Assembly (NCBI GenBank): GCA_003164035.1
Contig: PLRS01000028.1
Coordinates: 1-37,243 of the forward strand
DNA: 37,243 bases
Source: Bryobacterales bacterium
Lineage (GTDB): Bacteria > Acidobacteriota > Terriglobia > Bryobacterales > Bryobacteraceae
Direction of reading: 5' to 3'
Shown one piece after another: positions 17,209-25,087 of the stretch. Position 1 is the first letter of the stretch. Each line of letters begins with the position of its first letter. The translations under genes were made by a program, and so were the position numbers. The notes beneath the pieces were generated by a model. The model was not told the DNA's origin. It ran no database searches and saw nothing but the letters and a program-made list of their open reading frames with translations.

Positions 17209-17213
17209 CCGAA

Positions 17214-18668
17214 TTAATACTTGGGAACGCTGGGGTCGATCTTATCGCTCCAGGCCAGGATGCCGCCCTTCACGTTGTAGACCTTTTCGAAGCCTGCCTG
17301 GCGGAGGACGGCGCAGGCGCGGGCGCTGCGGCCGCCCATCTTGCAATGGATCACGATTTCGGCATTGGGGTCGAGCTCGCCCACGTGCTTGGGAAATTCG
17401 CCAAGCGGAATGAGCCGGGATCCGGGGATGCTGGCGATCCGGTATTCGTGCGGTTCGCGCACATCGATCAGCACAAAGTCGTCGCCTCGGTCGAGCTTGG
17501 CTTTCAATTCGGTAACGTCGATTTCGCCGTCGTTCACTCTGGTCTCCTCCGCGGGAGCAGGCTGTTTGGGATTGGGCACCCCGCAAAACTGATGATAATC
17601 GATGAGCGCGGTAATGGTGCGGTGCTCGCCGCAGATGGGGCACTCGGGATTCTTGCGCAGCTTCAATTCGCGGAAACGCATCCCCAGGGCGTCATAGAGC
17701 AGGAGACGGCCGATGAGCGGCTGGCCCACGCCTAGAATCAGCTTCACGGCTTCGGTGGCTTGGATCAAGCCGATGGTGCCGGGCAGAATTCCCAGCACGC
17801 CGCCTTCGGCGCAGCTCGGCACCAGGCCGGGAGGCGGCGGTTCGGGATAGAGGCAGCGGTAACAGGGGCCGTCCCCAGCCGCGAAAATCGTGGCCTGGCC
17901 CTCGAAACGGAAGATGGAACCGTAGACGTTGGGCTTGCCGAGCAGCACGCAGGCGTCGTTCACCAGGTAGCGGGTGGGGAAGTTGTCGGTGCCGTCCACC
18001 ACCAGGTCGTAGTCTTTGAGAATCTCCAGCGCGTTCTCGCTCGAAAGCGCGGTTTCGTGCTTGACGATCTTCAGGTACGGGTTGATGGCCAGCATCTTGT
18101 CGGCGGCCGAATCGATCTTCTTGCGGCCCACGTCGGCGGTGGAATGAATCACCTGGCGCTGGAGGTTGGTGAAGTCGACCACGTCGAAATCGACGATCCC
18201 GATCTTGCCGACGCCGGCGGCGGCGAGGTAGAGTCCCAGCGGCGCTCCCAGCCCGCCCGCGCCCACCAGCAGCACCTTGGCGGCTTTCAGCTTTTGCTGG
18301 CCTTCCATGCCCACTTCGGGCAGGATCAGGTGGCGGCTGTAGCGCAGAATCTCGTCCTTGGTGAGGACCGCTTCTTCGGGCGGCGCGGCCATCGTCGAGC
18401 CTCCGGCAATCGAGGGCACCAGGGAAATGGTGTCACCGTCGGCGACCGGCGTCGCGGCCTTCGCCAGGTAGCGGATATCCTCGTCGTTCAGGTAGACGTT
18501 GACGAAACTGCGCAGTTTGCCTTCGTCGTTGAATATCTGTTTGCGCAAATCGGGGTACTGCGCCGTGAGGTCGTCCAGCACGGCGCCGACGCTCGGGCCG
18601 GCCGCGGTGACGGTGTCCAGCTTGGCGGTGAACTGGCGCAGCGGGGTAGGGATCAGGACTTTGGCCAT
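17214..18668 (-). CDS. CysO/MoaD-like sulfur carrier fused to MoeB/MoeZ adenylyltransferase and rhodanese
   Basis: A 484-residue three-part protein. Residues 1-90 are a ubiquitin-like MoaD/CysO sulfur carrier ending in Gly89-Gly90. Residues 95-355 are an E1-like MoeB/ThiF domain, with ATP loop VGAGGLGA near 135, catalytic C286 in PSCAEGGVLG, and zinc pairs C269/C272 and C343/C346. Residues 380-484 are a rhodanese with active C442 (HCKMGGRS). Known chemistry: the E1 domain adenylates the carrier C-terminus and the rhodanese supplies sulfur to make the thiocarboxylate. Here the carrier tail is internal, so it must be freed by proteolysis or used while fused. An internal start at ATG 18392 could make a separate MoeZ-rhodanese. 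It starts one base after the JAMM protease stop and sits in an operon with cysM, pointing to cysteine synthesis rather than molybdopterin. Confidence 0.92.
   Translation of the reverse strand: MAKVLIPTPLRQFTAKLDTVTAAGPSVGAVLDDLTAQYPDLRKQIFNDEGKLRSFVNVYLNDEDIRYLAKAATPVADGDTISLVPSIAGGSTMAAPPEEAVLTKDEILRYSRHLILPEVGMEGQQKLKAAKVLLVGAGGLGAPLGLYLAAAGVGKIGIVDFDVVDFTNLQRQVIHSTADVGRKKIDSAADKMLAINPYLKIVKHETALSSENALEILKDYDLVVDGTDNFPTRYLVNDACVLLGKPNVYGSIFRFEGQATIFAAGDGPCYRCLYPEPPPPGLVPSCAEGGVLGILPGTIGLIQATEAVKLILGVGQPLIGRLLLYDALGMRFRELKLRKNPECPICGEHRTITALIDYHQFCGVPNPKQPAPAEETRVNDGEIDVTELKAKLDRGDDFVLIDVREPHEYRIASIPGSRLIPLGEFPKHVGELDPNAEIVIHCKMGGRSARACAVLRQAGFEKVYNVKGGILAWSDKIDPSVPKY
18390..18404 (-). promoter_or_regulatory. 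Internal Shine-Dalgarno and start inside the fusion gene
   Basis: On the minus strand the codons for the di-glycine tail (GGA GGC, residues 89-90) form a perfect GGAGG (18400-18404), seven bases before an in-frame ATG (18392-18390, residue 93). Translation from here would yield a 392-residue MoeZ-rhodanese without the sulfur carrier. The signal is visible; its use is an inference. Confidence 0.55.
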
Positions 18669-18669
18669 A

Positions 18670-19086
18670 TCAATAAATCAGCTCCTCTTTGGCCGCTTCG
18701 GTCTGCTCGAAGTTCGGCAGCCAGCTATTGGCGTGGTGAAACTCGCCCTTTTGGATCGAGAGCACGATGAAGGAATACCAGGGGCAGGAGTTTTCCAGAT
18801 CGGTCTTGGAAAAGTAAGCGTCGCAATCGGGATGGGAATGGTAGATGCCGATCAGGTCCATCCGGCGTTCACGGGCGGCCCGGTCGGCGGCCAGCAGATC
18901 TTCGGGGCGGAGCTCGTAGCGAGCCGCCTGGGCCCCGGCGAAGGAATTTTCCAGCGCCATGGCGACGCGCACGGTCTTTTTGCCGCTGTCGGCGGAGCCC
19001 AACATGGCTCCACAACATTCATTGGGGTAGGCGCGGCGGGCGTGCTCCACCATGGCCTGCCAGGGTTCGGGATCCACTTGAATCAT
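18670..19086 (-). CDS. mec: JAMM/Mov34 zinc metalloprotease, Mec-like
   Basis: A 138-residue protein with a complete JAMM motif: E23 (NECCG), then H83-S-H85, seven residues, S93, two residues, D96. In Mycobacterium tuberculosis the equivalent Mec+ cuts cysteine from the CysO-cysteine adduct formed by CysM. The neighbours here are exactly cysM and a CysO-containing gene, so I assign the same role. It could also process the fused carrier after Gly-Gly. The start is ATG 19086, overlapping the cysM stop in an ATGA arrangement that implies translational coupling. A longer open frame upstream is only cysM read in another frame. Confidence 0.9.
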   Translation of the reverse strand: MIQVDPEPWQAMVEHARRAYPNECCGAMLGSADSGKKTVRVAMALENSFAGAQAARYELRPEDLLAADRAARERRMDLIGIYHSHPDCDAYFSKTDLENSCPWYSFIVLSIQKGEFHHANSWLPNFEQTEAAKEELIY

Positions 19087-20033
19087 TCTTCGTCCCAGAA
19101 ATGCTCGCTGAGGTACTTGTCGGCGCCATCGCAAAGCACTGTTACGATGGTAGCGGATTCGCCCCGCTCGGCCGCTTCCCGCGCGAGCAGGGTGGCCGCG
19201 TGCACGTTGGCACCGGAGGAAATGCCCACCAGCAGGCCTTCCCGCCGCGCCAGGCGGCGCACCATTTTGTGAGCGTCCTCGGTCTCGATCCAGAAGTTGC
19301 CGTCGGCCAGGCGCTCGTCGTAAAAGCCGGGGCGGATGGCGGTGGGCATGTGCTTCATGCCTTCGAGGCCGTGAAATCCGCTGGAGGGCTGCACCGAATA
19401 GCATTTGACCCCGGGCAGATCGCGGCGCAGGCGGCGCGTCACGCCGGTGAAGGTGCCACTCGTCCCGAGGGCGGCCACGAAGTGGGTGAGCGCGCCGCCG
19501 GCCTGGCTGACGATCTCGGCGCCGGTATGTTCGAAGTGCGCCTTCCAGTTGGCCGGATTATTGTACTGGTCCGGATAAAAGTAAAGGTCCGGATCCTGGC
19601 GGTAGATTTCGCGGCAGAGGCGAATGGCGCCGTCCGAGCCGTCTCCGGCGTCGCTGTAGACCACTTCGGCGCCGTAGGCCTTGAGTATCCGCTTGCGCTC
19701 CGGGGAGGCGTTGGCGGGCAGCACCAGCTTGACGCGGTAGCCGCGCGCGGCCGCGATCATGGCGTAGGCAATGCCGGTGTTGCCGCTGGTGGCATCCAAT
19801 ATTACGCGCCCGTGATGGAGACGGCCGGAGCGTTCGCCGTCCAAAATCATATTCAGCGCCGGCCGGTCCTTCACCGAGCCTCCGGGATTGAAATATTCCG
19901 CCTTGGCCAGGATCTGGACGCCGGGAAACTCGGCTGCGGTGCGTTCCAGGCGCAGCAGCGGCGTATTCCCGATGGTGGAGAGCACAGGCTCAGCCGAATC
20001 GCGGACGGATTGAAGAACGGGCTGAGTGGCCAT
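19083..20033 (-). CDS. cysM: Cysteine synthase, CysM type
   Basis: A 316-residue pyridoxal-phosphate enzyme of the cysteine synthase/cystathionine beta-synthase fold. PLP lysine K55 lies in NPGGSVKDRP, the substrate loop TSGNTG is at 82-87, and a glycine-rich phosphate loop (GTSGTFTG) follows. The family makes cysteine from O-acetyl- or O-phosphoserine. The adjacent JAMM protease and CysO-like carrier favour the mycobacterial-type reaction, in which O-phosphoserine is joined to sulfur carried on CysO-thiocarboxylate. Substrate choice cannot be proven from sequence. AAGGAG lies unusually far (14 bases) from ATG 20033. It heads the operon cysM - mec - cysO/moeZ, served by the TTGACA promoter at 20142-20169. 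Confidence 0.92.
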   Translation of the reverse strand: MATQPVLQSVRDSAEPVLSTIGNTPLLRLERTAAEFPGVQILAKAEYFNPGGSVKDRPALNMILDGERSGRLHHGRVILDATSGNTGIAYAMIAAARGYRVKLVLPANASPERKRILKAYGAEVVYSDAGDGSDGAIRLCREIYRQDPDLYFYPDQYNNPANWKAHFEHTGAEIVSQAGGALTHFVAALGTSGTFTGVTRRLRRDLPGVKCYSVQPSSGFHGLEGMKHMPTAIRPGFYDERLADGNFWIETEDAHKMVRRLARREGLLVGISSGANVHAATLLAREAAERGESATIVTVLCDGADKYLSEHFWDEE

Positions 20034-20141
20034 ATTTGACTATTCTGCTCCTTTTACTTTGGATTCTCTGGCAAACCTTCCGGATGCAACTTCCATCTGC
20101 CTGCAAAGAAAGGGATTATGAATACTTAAATCCATTCTGAT

Positions 20142-20177
20142 AGTTTAGCATCTACCTAATCTCTGTCAACTAAGTAG
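20142..20177 (-). promoter_or_regulatory. Sigma-70 type promoter for the cysM operon with overlapping inverted repeat
   Basis: On the minus strand a perfect TTGACA (20169-20164) is followed after 16 bases by TAAACT (20147-20142; 4 of 6 of the -10 consensus). An imperfect inverted repeat, arms 20152-20159 and 20170-20177 (CTACCTAA / CTAAGTAG, 6 of 8 paired), spans the -35 and is well placed as an operator. This would give a leader of about 100 bases before the cysM start. The regulator is unknown. Confidence 0.6.
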
Positions 20178-20412
20178 AGTACACTTCGTGAACCCTTCGT
20201 GACCAGCGTGGGGACCTAATTAATCGGCAAAACGGTTTGGACTGTCAGCGGTCGAGCGACCTGGTCGAAAACGCGTTCCCAATGGAACTGGTGAGGGGCG
20301 AGACCTGTCTTGGCCCCTGCCGGTGGAGACCGCGATCACCCGCGCCAGCTAACGGGCGAAATTGCAAGGCCAACGGGGAAATCTCACGGTTCAGAGTTAT
20401 ACTTGGTAATCC
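20178..20412. other. Intergenic region between cysM promoter and efflux operon
   Basis: The gap between cysM and the efflux operon is 379 bases. Apart from the cysM promoter it holds a direct repeat CTTCGTGA (20184-20191 and 20195-20202) and a TATACT (20398-20403) near the next gene, which could be a -10 box but lacks a matching -35. I see no RNA gene or further open frame that I would support. Confidence 0.45.
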
Positions 20413-20700
20413 ATGACCGTAAGGGCGCACAACCGGATTCGATCTATGTTGGTGCTGCTCCTGCTCTGCGCAGTCACCCTCGGGCAATCCGCGGCGCTTA
20501 CCTCCACGCACGAACTGCACCGGGCACAGAATCATAGTTGCCTGGTCTGCTACGTGGGGTCCCTGCCATTCCTGGAGTCCACCGCCGAAGCGCCTGTCGA
20601 TCCGGTGTGGCTGGTTGCCCGGCTGGAGTCCCCGCCGGATTTCGAAGCCCCGCGGGACGTGCGTCCCGCCGCCCGTTCCTCGCGGGCCCCTCCAGCTTAG
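20413..20700 (+). CDS. Small exported Cys/His protein preceding a metal-efflux operon
   Basis: A 95-residue protein with a hydrophobic signal-like segment (residues 12-27) and a short Cys/His cluster H33, H36, H41, C43, C46 (THELHRAQNHSCLVCYVG). It ends in a basic/proline-rich tail RSSRAPPA. I do not recognise a named family with certainty; small proteins of this shape often precede RND metal pumps. The clustered His and CxxC could bind a metal ion in the periplasm, which is inference. ATG 20446 (residue 12) is an alternative start that would place the signal peptide at the N-terminus. It is separated by 95 bp from the adaptor gene and probably in the same operon. Confidence 0.6.
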   Translation: MTVRAHNRIRSMLVLLLLCAVTLGQSAALTSTHELHRAQNHSCLVCYVGSLPFLESTAEAPVDPVWLVARLESPPDFEAPRDVRPAARSSRAPPA

Positions 20701-20795
20701 TTCCTTTCGCGACCATCTTGCGGTTCGGCGCCGGCAAAAGGCGCAGGGCCCTTTTTTAATTTGCGAACCAGGAACAGTGGGGAGGCTGGAATTCC

Positions 20796-21974
20796 ATGTC
20801 AACGATGTATTTATGGATGCCGCGGCGCCGTTATTGCGCCGCCGCGCTGCTGGCGGCCGGGGTCTTTCAATGCGGCTGCGGGACTTCGAAGGTCGCCCAG
20901 GGGCAGACCGCGGAACAGGTTCAGCCGGGCCAGGCCGGGTTCTTCACCGTGACCGCCGACCAGATGGCGCACCTGAAGGTGGTCGCTGTCGGTACTAAAG
21001 TATGGCAGAACACGCTGGTGACCACCGGCACGGTGGATTGGGACGCCGACCATACCACCCAGGCCATCGCCCAGGTGAACGGGCCCATCTCTCGCATCCT
21101 GGTCGATACTGGCGCCAAGGTCAAGGCAGGCGACCCGCTACTCTACGTTTCCAGCCCGGACGTCGCCAACGGCATTTCCGCCTATCGCAAAGCGCGCAAC
21201 CGCGAGGCCTTCAACAAACGCATCGTGGACCGCATGCACATCCTGCAGGAGCGCGGGGCCGTGGCCGCTAAGGACGTGGAAAGCACCGAGGCCGATTACA
21301 ACGACGCCCGCACCGACGTTCAGACCAGCCTGCAGGCCCTCCGCATCTTCGGCATCACCCAGCGGGAGATCGAGCTGGCCGAGCAGCAGGGCACGGCCAT
21401 CGGCACCGAGTTGGCCGTGCGCGCGCCCATCGCCGGGGTGGTGGTGCAGAAACTGGTTTCGCCTGGAATGCTCATCGAGGCCGGCACCACGGTCTGCTTC
21501 ATGCTGAGCGACCCCTCCACGGTCTGGGTGTGGGGCCACATCTTCGATCGCGATCTTCCCATGGTTCACACCGGCGATCCGGTGGAGGAGGCCAACCCCG
21601 CCTCCGCCCGCAGCTTTCGCGGCACCGTGAACTACGTCGGATCCTTCGTCGACCCGGCCACGCGCACCACCCCGGTGCGCATCGTCACCCAAAACCCCGA
21701 GGGCCTGCTCAAGAAGGACATGTTCGTGGAAGCCGCGATTCGCACCGGTTCGCAGTCGGGCGTGCTGGCGGTGCCCGCGGCGGCCGTGCTGCGCGACGAC
21801 AAGAACGAGCCGATCGTCTACGTCCAGGTGGAGCCGGGCAAGTTCGCCCAGCGCTCCGTCACCATCGGCACGCTGCAGGACGGCATGATCGCCATCACCG
21901 CCGGCTTGCAAAACGGCGAGAACGTGCTGGCCGACGGCAGCATCTTCGTGCAGTTCGCCACCAGTATCCAATAG
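20796..21974 (+). CDS. RND efflux periplasmic adaptor (membrane fusion protein)
   Basis: A 392-residue HlyD/CusB/CzcB-type adaptor. It has an N-terminal hydrophobic segment with cysteines (FQCGCG, an imperfect lipobox, so lipid anchoring is possible but uncertain), a barrel-sandwich half at about 75-115 (ISRILVDTGAKVKAGDPLLYV), a helical hairpin at about 120-190, the second half of the sandwich with VRAPIAGVVVQKLVSPGMLI, and a beta-barrel with the signature VDPATRTTPVRI. It bridges the inner-membrane pump and the outer-membrane channel encoded directly downstream. GGAGG lies 10 bases before ATG 20796. It is followed by the pump gene after 10 bp. Confidence 0.9.
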   Translation: MSTMYLWMPRRRYCAAALLAAGVFQCGCGTSKVAQGQTAEQVQPGQAGFFTVTADQMAHLKVVAVGTKVWQNTLVTTGTVDWDADHTTQAIAQVNGPISRILVDTGAKVKAGDPLLYVSSPDVANGISAYRKARNREAFNKRIVDRMHILQERGAVAAKDVESTEADYNDARTDVQTSLQALRIFGITQREIELAEQQGTAIGTELAVRAPIAGVVVQKLVSPGMLIEAGTTVCFMLSDPSTVWVWGHIFDRDLPMVHTGDPVEEANPASARSFRGTVNYVGSFVDPATRTTPVRIVTQNPEGLLKKDMFVEAAIRTGSQSGVLAVPAAAVLRDDKNEPIVYVQVEPGKFAQRSVTIGTLQDGMIAITAGLQNGENVLADGSIFVQFATSIQ

Positions 21975-21984
21975 CGCCGACCCC

Positions 21985-24900
21985 ATGATTGCCAGACTCG
22001 TTTCCTTCGCACTCAGACAGCCTTTCCTGATCATTGTGGCGGCCCTCGCCGTGATGGCGTGGGGGGTATGGTCGTTCCAGAAGCTCCCCATCGACGCCTA
22101 TCCCGATCTCTCGCCGCCGCATGTCGAGCTCATCACCCAATGGCCCGGCCATGCCCCCGAAGAAATCGAGCGCCTGGTGACCATCCCGCTCGAAATCGAG
22201 CTCAACGGCATTCCGCGGCTGGATACGCTTCGCTCCATTTCGCGGTACGGCCTCTCGTTTATTGCCATGAACTTCGAGTATGGGGTGGACCAGTATTTCG
22301 TGCGCGAGCAGGCTTTTGAGCGCATGCCGAACGCGCAGATGCCCGACGGAATCGCGCCCAGCCTTTCTCCCATGTTCAGCCCCAGCGGCCTCATCTACCG
22401 CTACGTGGTGCAGAGCCCGGACCGTTCGCCGCAGGATTTGAAGACCATCGAAGACTGGGTGCTGGAGCGCCATTACCGCTCCATTCAGGGAGTGGCCGAC
22501 GATTCCGGCATGGGCGGCACCACCATGCAATACCAGGTGCTGCTCGATCCCAACAAGCTCTTCGCCTATGGCGTTTCGGTCCCGCAAATCTTCCAGCAGT
22601 TGGGAAACAACAACGCGAACTCGGGCGGCGGCTTCTATTCCCAGGGCGGGCAGTTCTATTACATCCGCGGCCTGGGCCTGGTGCGCGACACCGCCGACAT
22701 CGGCAACATCATCGTGCAGGAGAAAAACGGCATTCCCGTGCGCGTTAAGGATCTCGCCCAAACCGAGATTGGCTACGCGCCGCGCCTCGGCCAGTTCGGC
22801 TACATGAAGCAGGATGAAGCCGTGGAAGGCGTCATCCTGATGCGCGTGGGCGAGCAGGCGCAAGTCATCCTGAAGCGCGTGGAGGACATGACCAAGGAAT
22901 TGAACGAGCATGTTTTGCCGCCCGACGTGAAGGTGGTTCCTTACTACGACCGCCAGAGTCTCATCGAAGAGACCACCAAGACGGTGGAGGCCAACCTGTT
23001 GCGCGGCATGCTGCTGGTGCTGGTGATTCTGGGGATTTTCCTCTTCAGCCCGCGCACCGCGCTGATTGTGGCGGTAACCATTCCTTTCGCGTTACTGTTC
23101 GCCTTTATCTGTCTCGACTGGCGCCACATCCCCGCCAACCTGCTTTCCATCGGGGCCATCGATTTCGGAATCATCGTGGACGGTTCCGTGGTCATGGTGG
23201 AGAACATCTTCCGCGAGATCGCCGCGCGGCAGGGGCAACAGTTCATTCTCAAGGAAGTGATTCGCGTTGCGGCGCACGATGTCGAGCGGCCTATTTTTTA
23301 CGCGATCGCCGTCATCATCGCCGGCTACCTGCCCATCTACGTCCTGACGGGCCCTTCCGGACAACTCTTCCAGCCGATGGCCGACACCATGTCGTTCGCC
23401 CTGCTGGGCGCGCTGCTGTGCGCCCTCACCGTGCTGCCGGTGCTCTGCGCCTATTTCCTGCGCGGCCACATCAAGGAACCCGACGCTAAGGTTTACGAAT
23501 GGGTGCGCCGGCAGTATAGGAGGTCGCTCGGATGGTGCCTGCGCCACCGTCTGGTCACGGTCTGCCTGGTGCTGGCGGTCTTCGGCTCATCACTGCTGCT
23601 GATTCCAGGCATCGGCGGCGAGTTCATGCCGCACCTGGATGAAGGCGCGCTTTGGGTGCGCGCCACCACCCCCTATACCATTTCTTTCGAGGAAGCTTCC
23701 GCCCTTTCTCCGCAGATCCGCAACATCCTCATGAGCTTTCCGCAGGTCACCACGGTCGCCAACGAATTGGGGCGGCCGGATGACGGCACCGACCCCACCG
23801 GATTCTTCAACAACGAATTCTACGTCGGCCTGAAGCCCTACAACGATGCCACCTGGAAAGGGGCAATCCACTCCAAGCCGGAGCTCATCGAGGCCGTGCA
23901 GAAGAAGCTCTCCGCGTTCCCGGGAGTCATCTTCAATTACACCCAACCGGCCGAGGACGCCGTGGATGAGGCGGAGACCGGCCTGAAGAGCGCCCTGGCC
24001 GTCAAGATCTACGGCCCCGATCTCAACCTGCTCGCGGACAAGGCCAGGCAGGTAAAGGACATCCTCACCAAGATCCCCGGCATCACCGAGGTCACGGTGG
24101 TAAGCGAAACCGGGCAGCCCAGCCTGATCATCACACCCGATCGCGCTAAGCTTGCGCGCTACGGATTGAACGTCAGCGACATCAATACGTTGATCGGCAC
24201 CGCCATGGGCGGGCAGGCCGCCACCCAGGTGATTCAAGGCGAGCGCCAGTTCGATCTGATCGTGCGCATGCAGGAGCGTTTTCGCAATGACGAAAACGCC
24301 ATCCGCAACCTGCTGGTCGCCACCCCGGACGGCCAGTATCTGCCCTTGAGCCAGTTCTGCGAGGTCAAAGAGGAGAGCGGCGCGTCCTTCATCTATCGCG
24401 AGGCGAATTCGCGCTATATCGGCATTCAGTTCAGCGTGGAAGGGCGCGACCTGGCCAGCGCCGTCGGCGAGGCGCGGAAGAAAGTGGACGATGCCGTCAA
24501 GATCCCCATCGGCTACAAGTTCGAATGGGGCGGCGAATATAAGGATTACCTGGCATCCCAGGCGCAGATGAAAATCATCGGGCCCCTCACCGTCGTCCTG
24601 GTGCTGGCGATTCTGTTCGCGCTCTACGGCAACTTCAAATTCCCGGTTATCATCTTCTTCAGCGTGCTGGTCACCGAGCCCGTGGGAGGCCTGCTGGCAC
24701 TGCGGCTCACCCATACCAATTTCAGCGTCTCCTCCCTGCTCGGGTTTGTCGCCTTGATGGGCGTTGCCGTACAGACCAGCGTCATTTTGTATTCGTTCAT
24801 CAACAAGCTGCGCCTGGAGGGTAAGCCCATCGCGCAAGCCACCCTGGAAGCTTCCGTCTTAAGGCTGCGGCCCATCATGATGACCGCGCTGGTGGCCTGC

Positions 24901-25068
24901 TTCGGCCTGCTGCCCGCGGCTATGTCGACCGGTATCGGCAGCGATTCGCAAAGACCCTTCGCGATCGTGATTGTCGGCGGCCTCGCCTCGCGGCTGCTGC
25001 TCTCGGTTTTTCTCGCCCCCGTACTGTACGCGCTGGTGGCTCGCGATGGCGATACCTTGCAGGTGTGA
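21985..25068 (+). CDS. Heavy-metal RND efflux pump, CzcA/CusA family
   Basis: A 1027-residue inner-membrane proton/metal antiporter. It opens with the usual IARLVSFALRQPFLIIVAAL first membrane helix and has two large periplasmic domains and 12 expected membrane helices. In TM4 the sequence AIDFGIIVDGSVVMVEN carries D393, D399 and E406, with the spacing of the proton-relay acids of CzcA (D402, D408, E415), so it belongs to the heavy-metal (HME) branch rather than the drug (HAE) branch. Whether it moves Co/Zn/Cd/Ni or Cu/Ag cannot be settled here. It starts 10 bp after the adaptor and its stop is followed closely by the channel gene, a complete three-part efflux operon. Confidence 0.93.
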   Translation: MIARLVSFALRQPFLIIVAALAVMAWGVWSFQKLPIDAYPDLSPPHVELITQWPGHAPEEIERLVTIPLEIELNGIPRLDTLRSISRYGLSFIAMNFEYGVDQYFVREQAFERMPNAQMPDGIAPSLSPMFSPSGLIYRYVVQSPDRSPQDLKTIEDWVLERHYRSIQGVADDSGMGGTTMQYQVLLDPNKLFAYGVSVPQIFQQLGNNNANSGGGFYSQGGQFYYIRGLGLVRDTADIGNIIVQEKNGIPVRVKDLAQTEIGYAPRLGQFGYMKQDEAVEGVILMRVGEQAQVILKRVEDMTKELNEHVLPPDVKVVPYYDRQSLIEETTKTVEANLLRGMLLVLVILGIFLFSPRTALIVAVTIPFALLFAFICLDWRHIPANLLSIGAIDFGIIVDGSVVMVENIFREIAARQGQQFILKEVIRVAAHDVERPIFYAIAVIIAGYLPIYVLTGPSGQLFQPMADTMSFALLGALLCALTVLPVLCAYFLRGHIKEPDAKVYEWVRRQYRRSLGWCLRHRLVTVCLVLAVFGSSLLLIPGIGGEFMPHLDEGALWVRATTPYTISFEEASALSPQIRNILMSFPQVTTVANELGRPDDGTDPTGFFNNEFYVGLKPYNDATWKGAIHSKPELIEAVQKKLSAFPGVIFNYTQPAEDAVDEAETGLKSALAVKIYGPDLNLLADKARQVKDILTKIPGITEVTVVSETGQPSLIITPDRAKLARYGLNVSDINTLIGTAMGGQAATQVIQGERQFDLIVRMQERFRNDENAIRNLLVATPDGQYLPLSQFCEVKEESGASFIYREANSRYIGIQFSVEGRDLASAVGEARKKVDDAVKIPIGYKFEWGGEYKDYLASQAQMKIIGPLTVVLVLAILFALYGNFKFPVIIFFSVLVTEPVGGLLALRLTHTNFSVSSLLGFVALMGVAVQTSVILYSFINKLRLEGKPIAQATLEASVLRLRPIMMTALVACFGLLPAAMSTGIGSDSQRPFAIVIVGGLASRLLLSVFLAPVLYALVARDGDTLQV

Positions 25069-25087
25069 CATGACTCACGGAGACGAA

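Noticed and set aside
23590-24837. Antisense open frame of 415 residues inside the efflux pump gene
   Set aside because: Shadow of the RND gene, whose motifs and length are complete.
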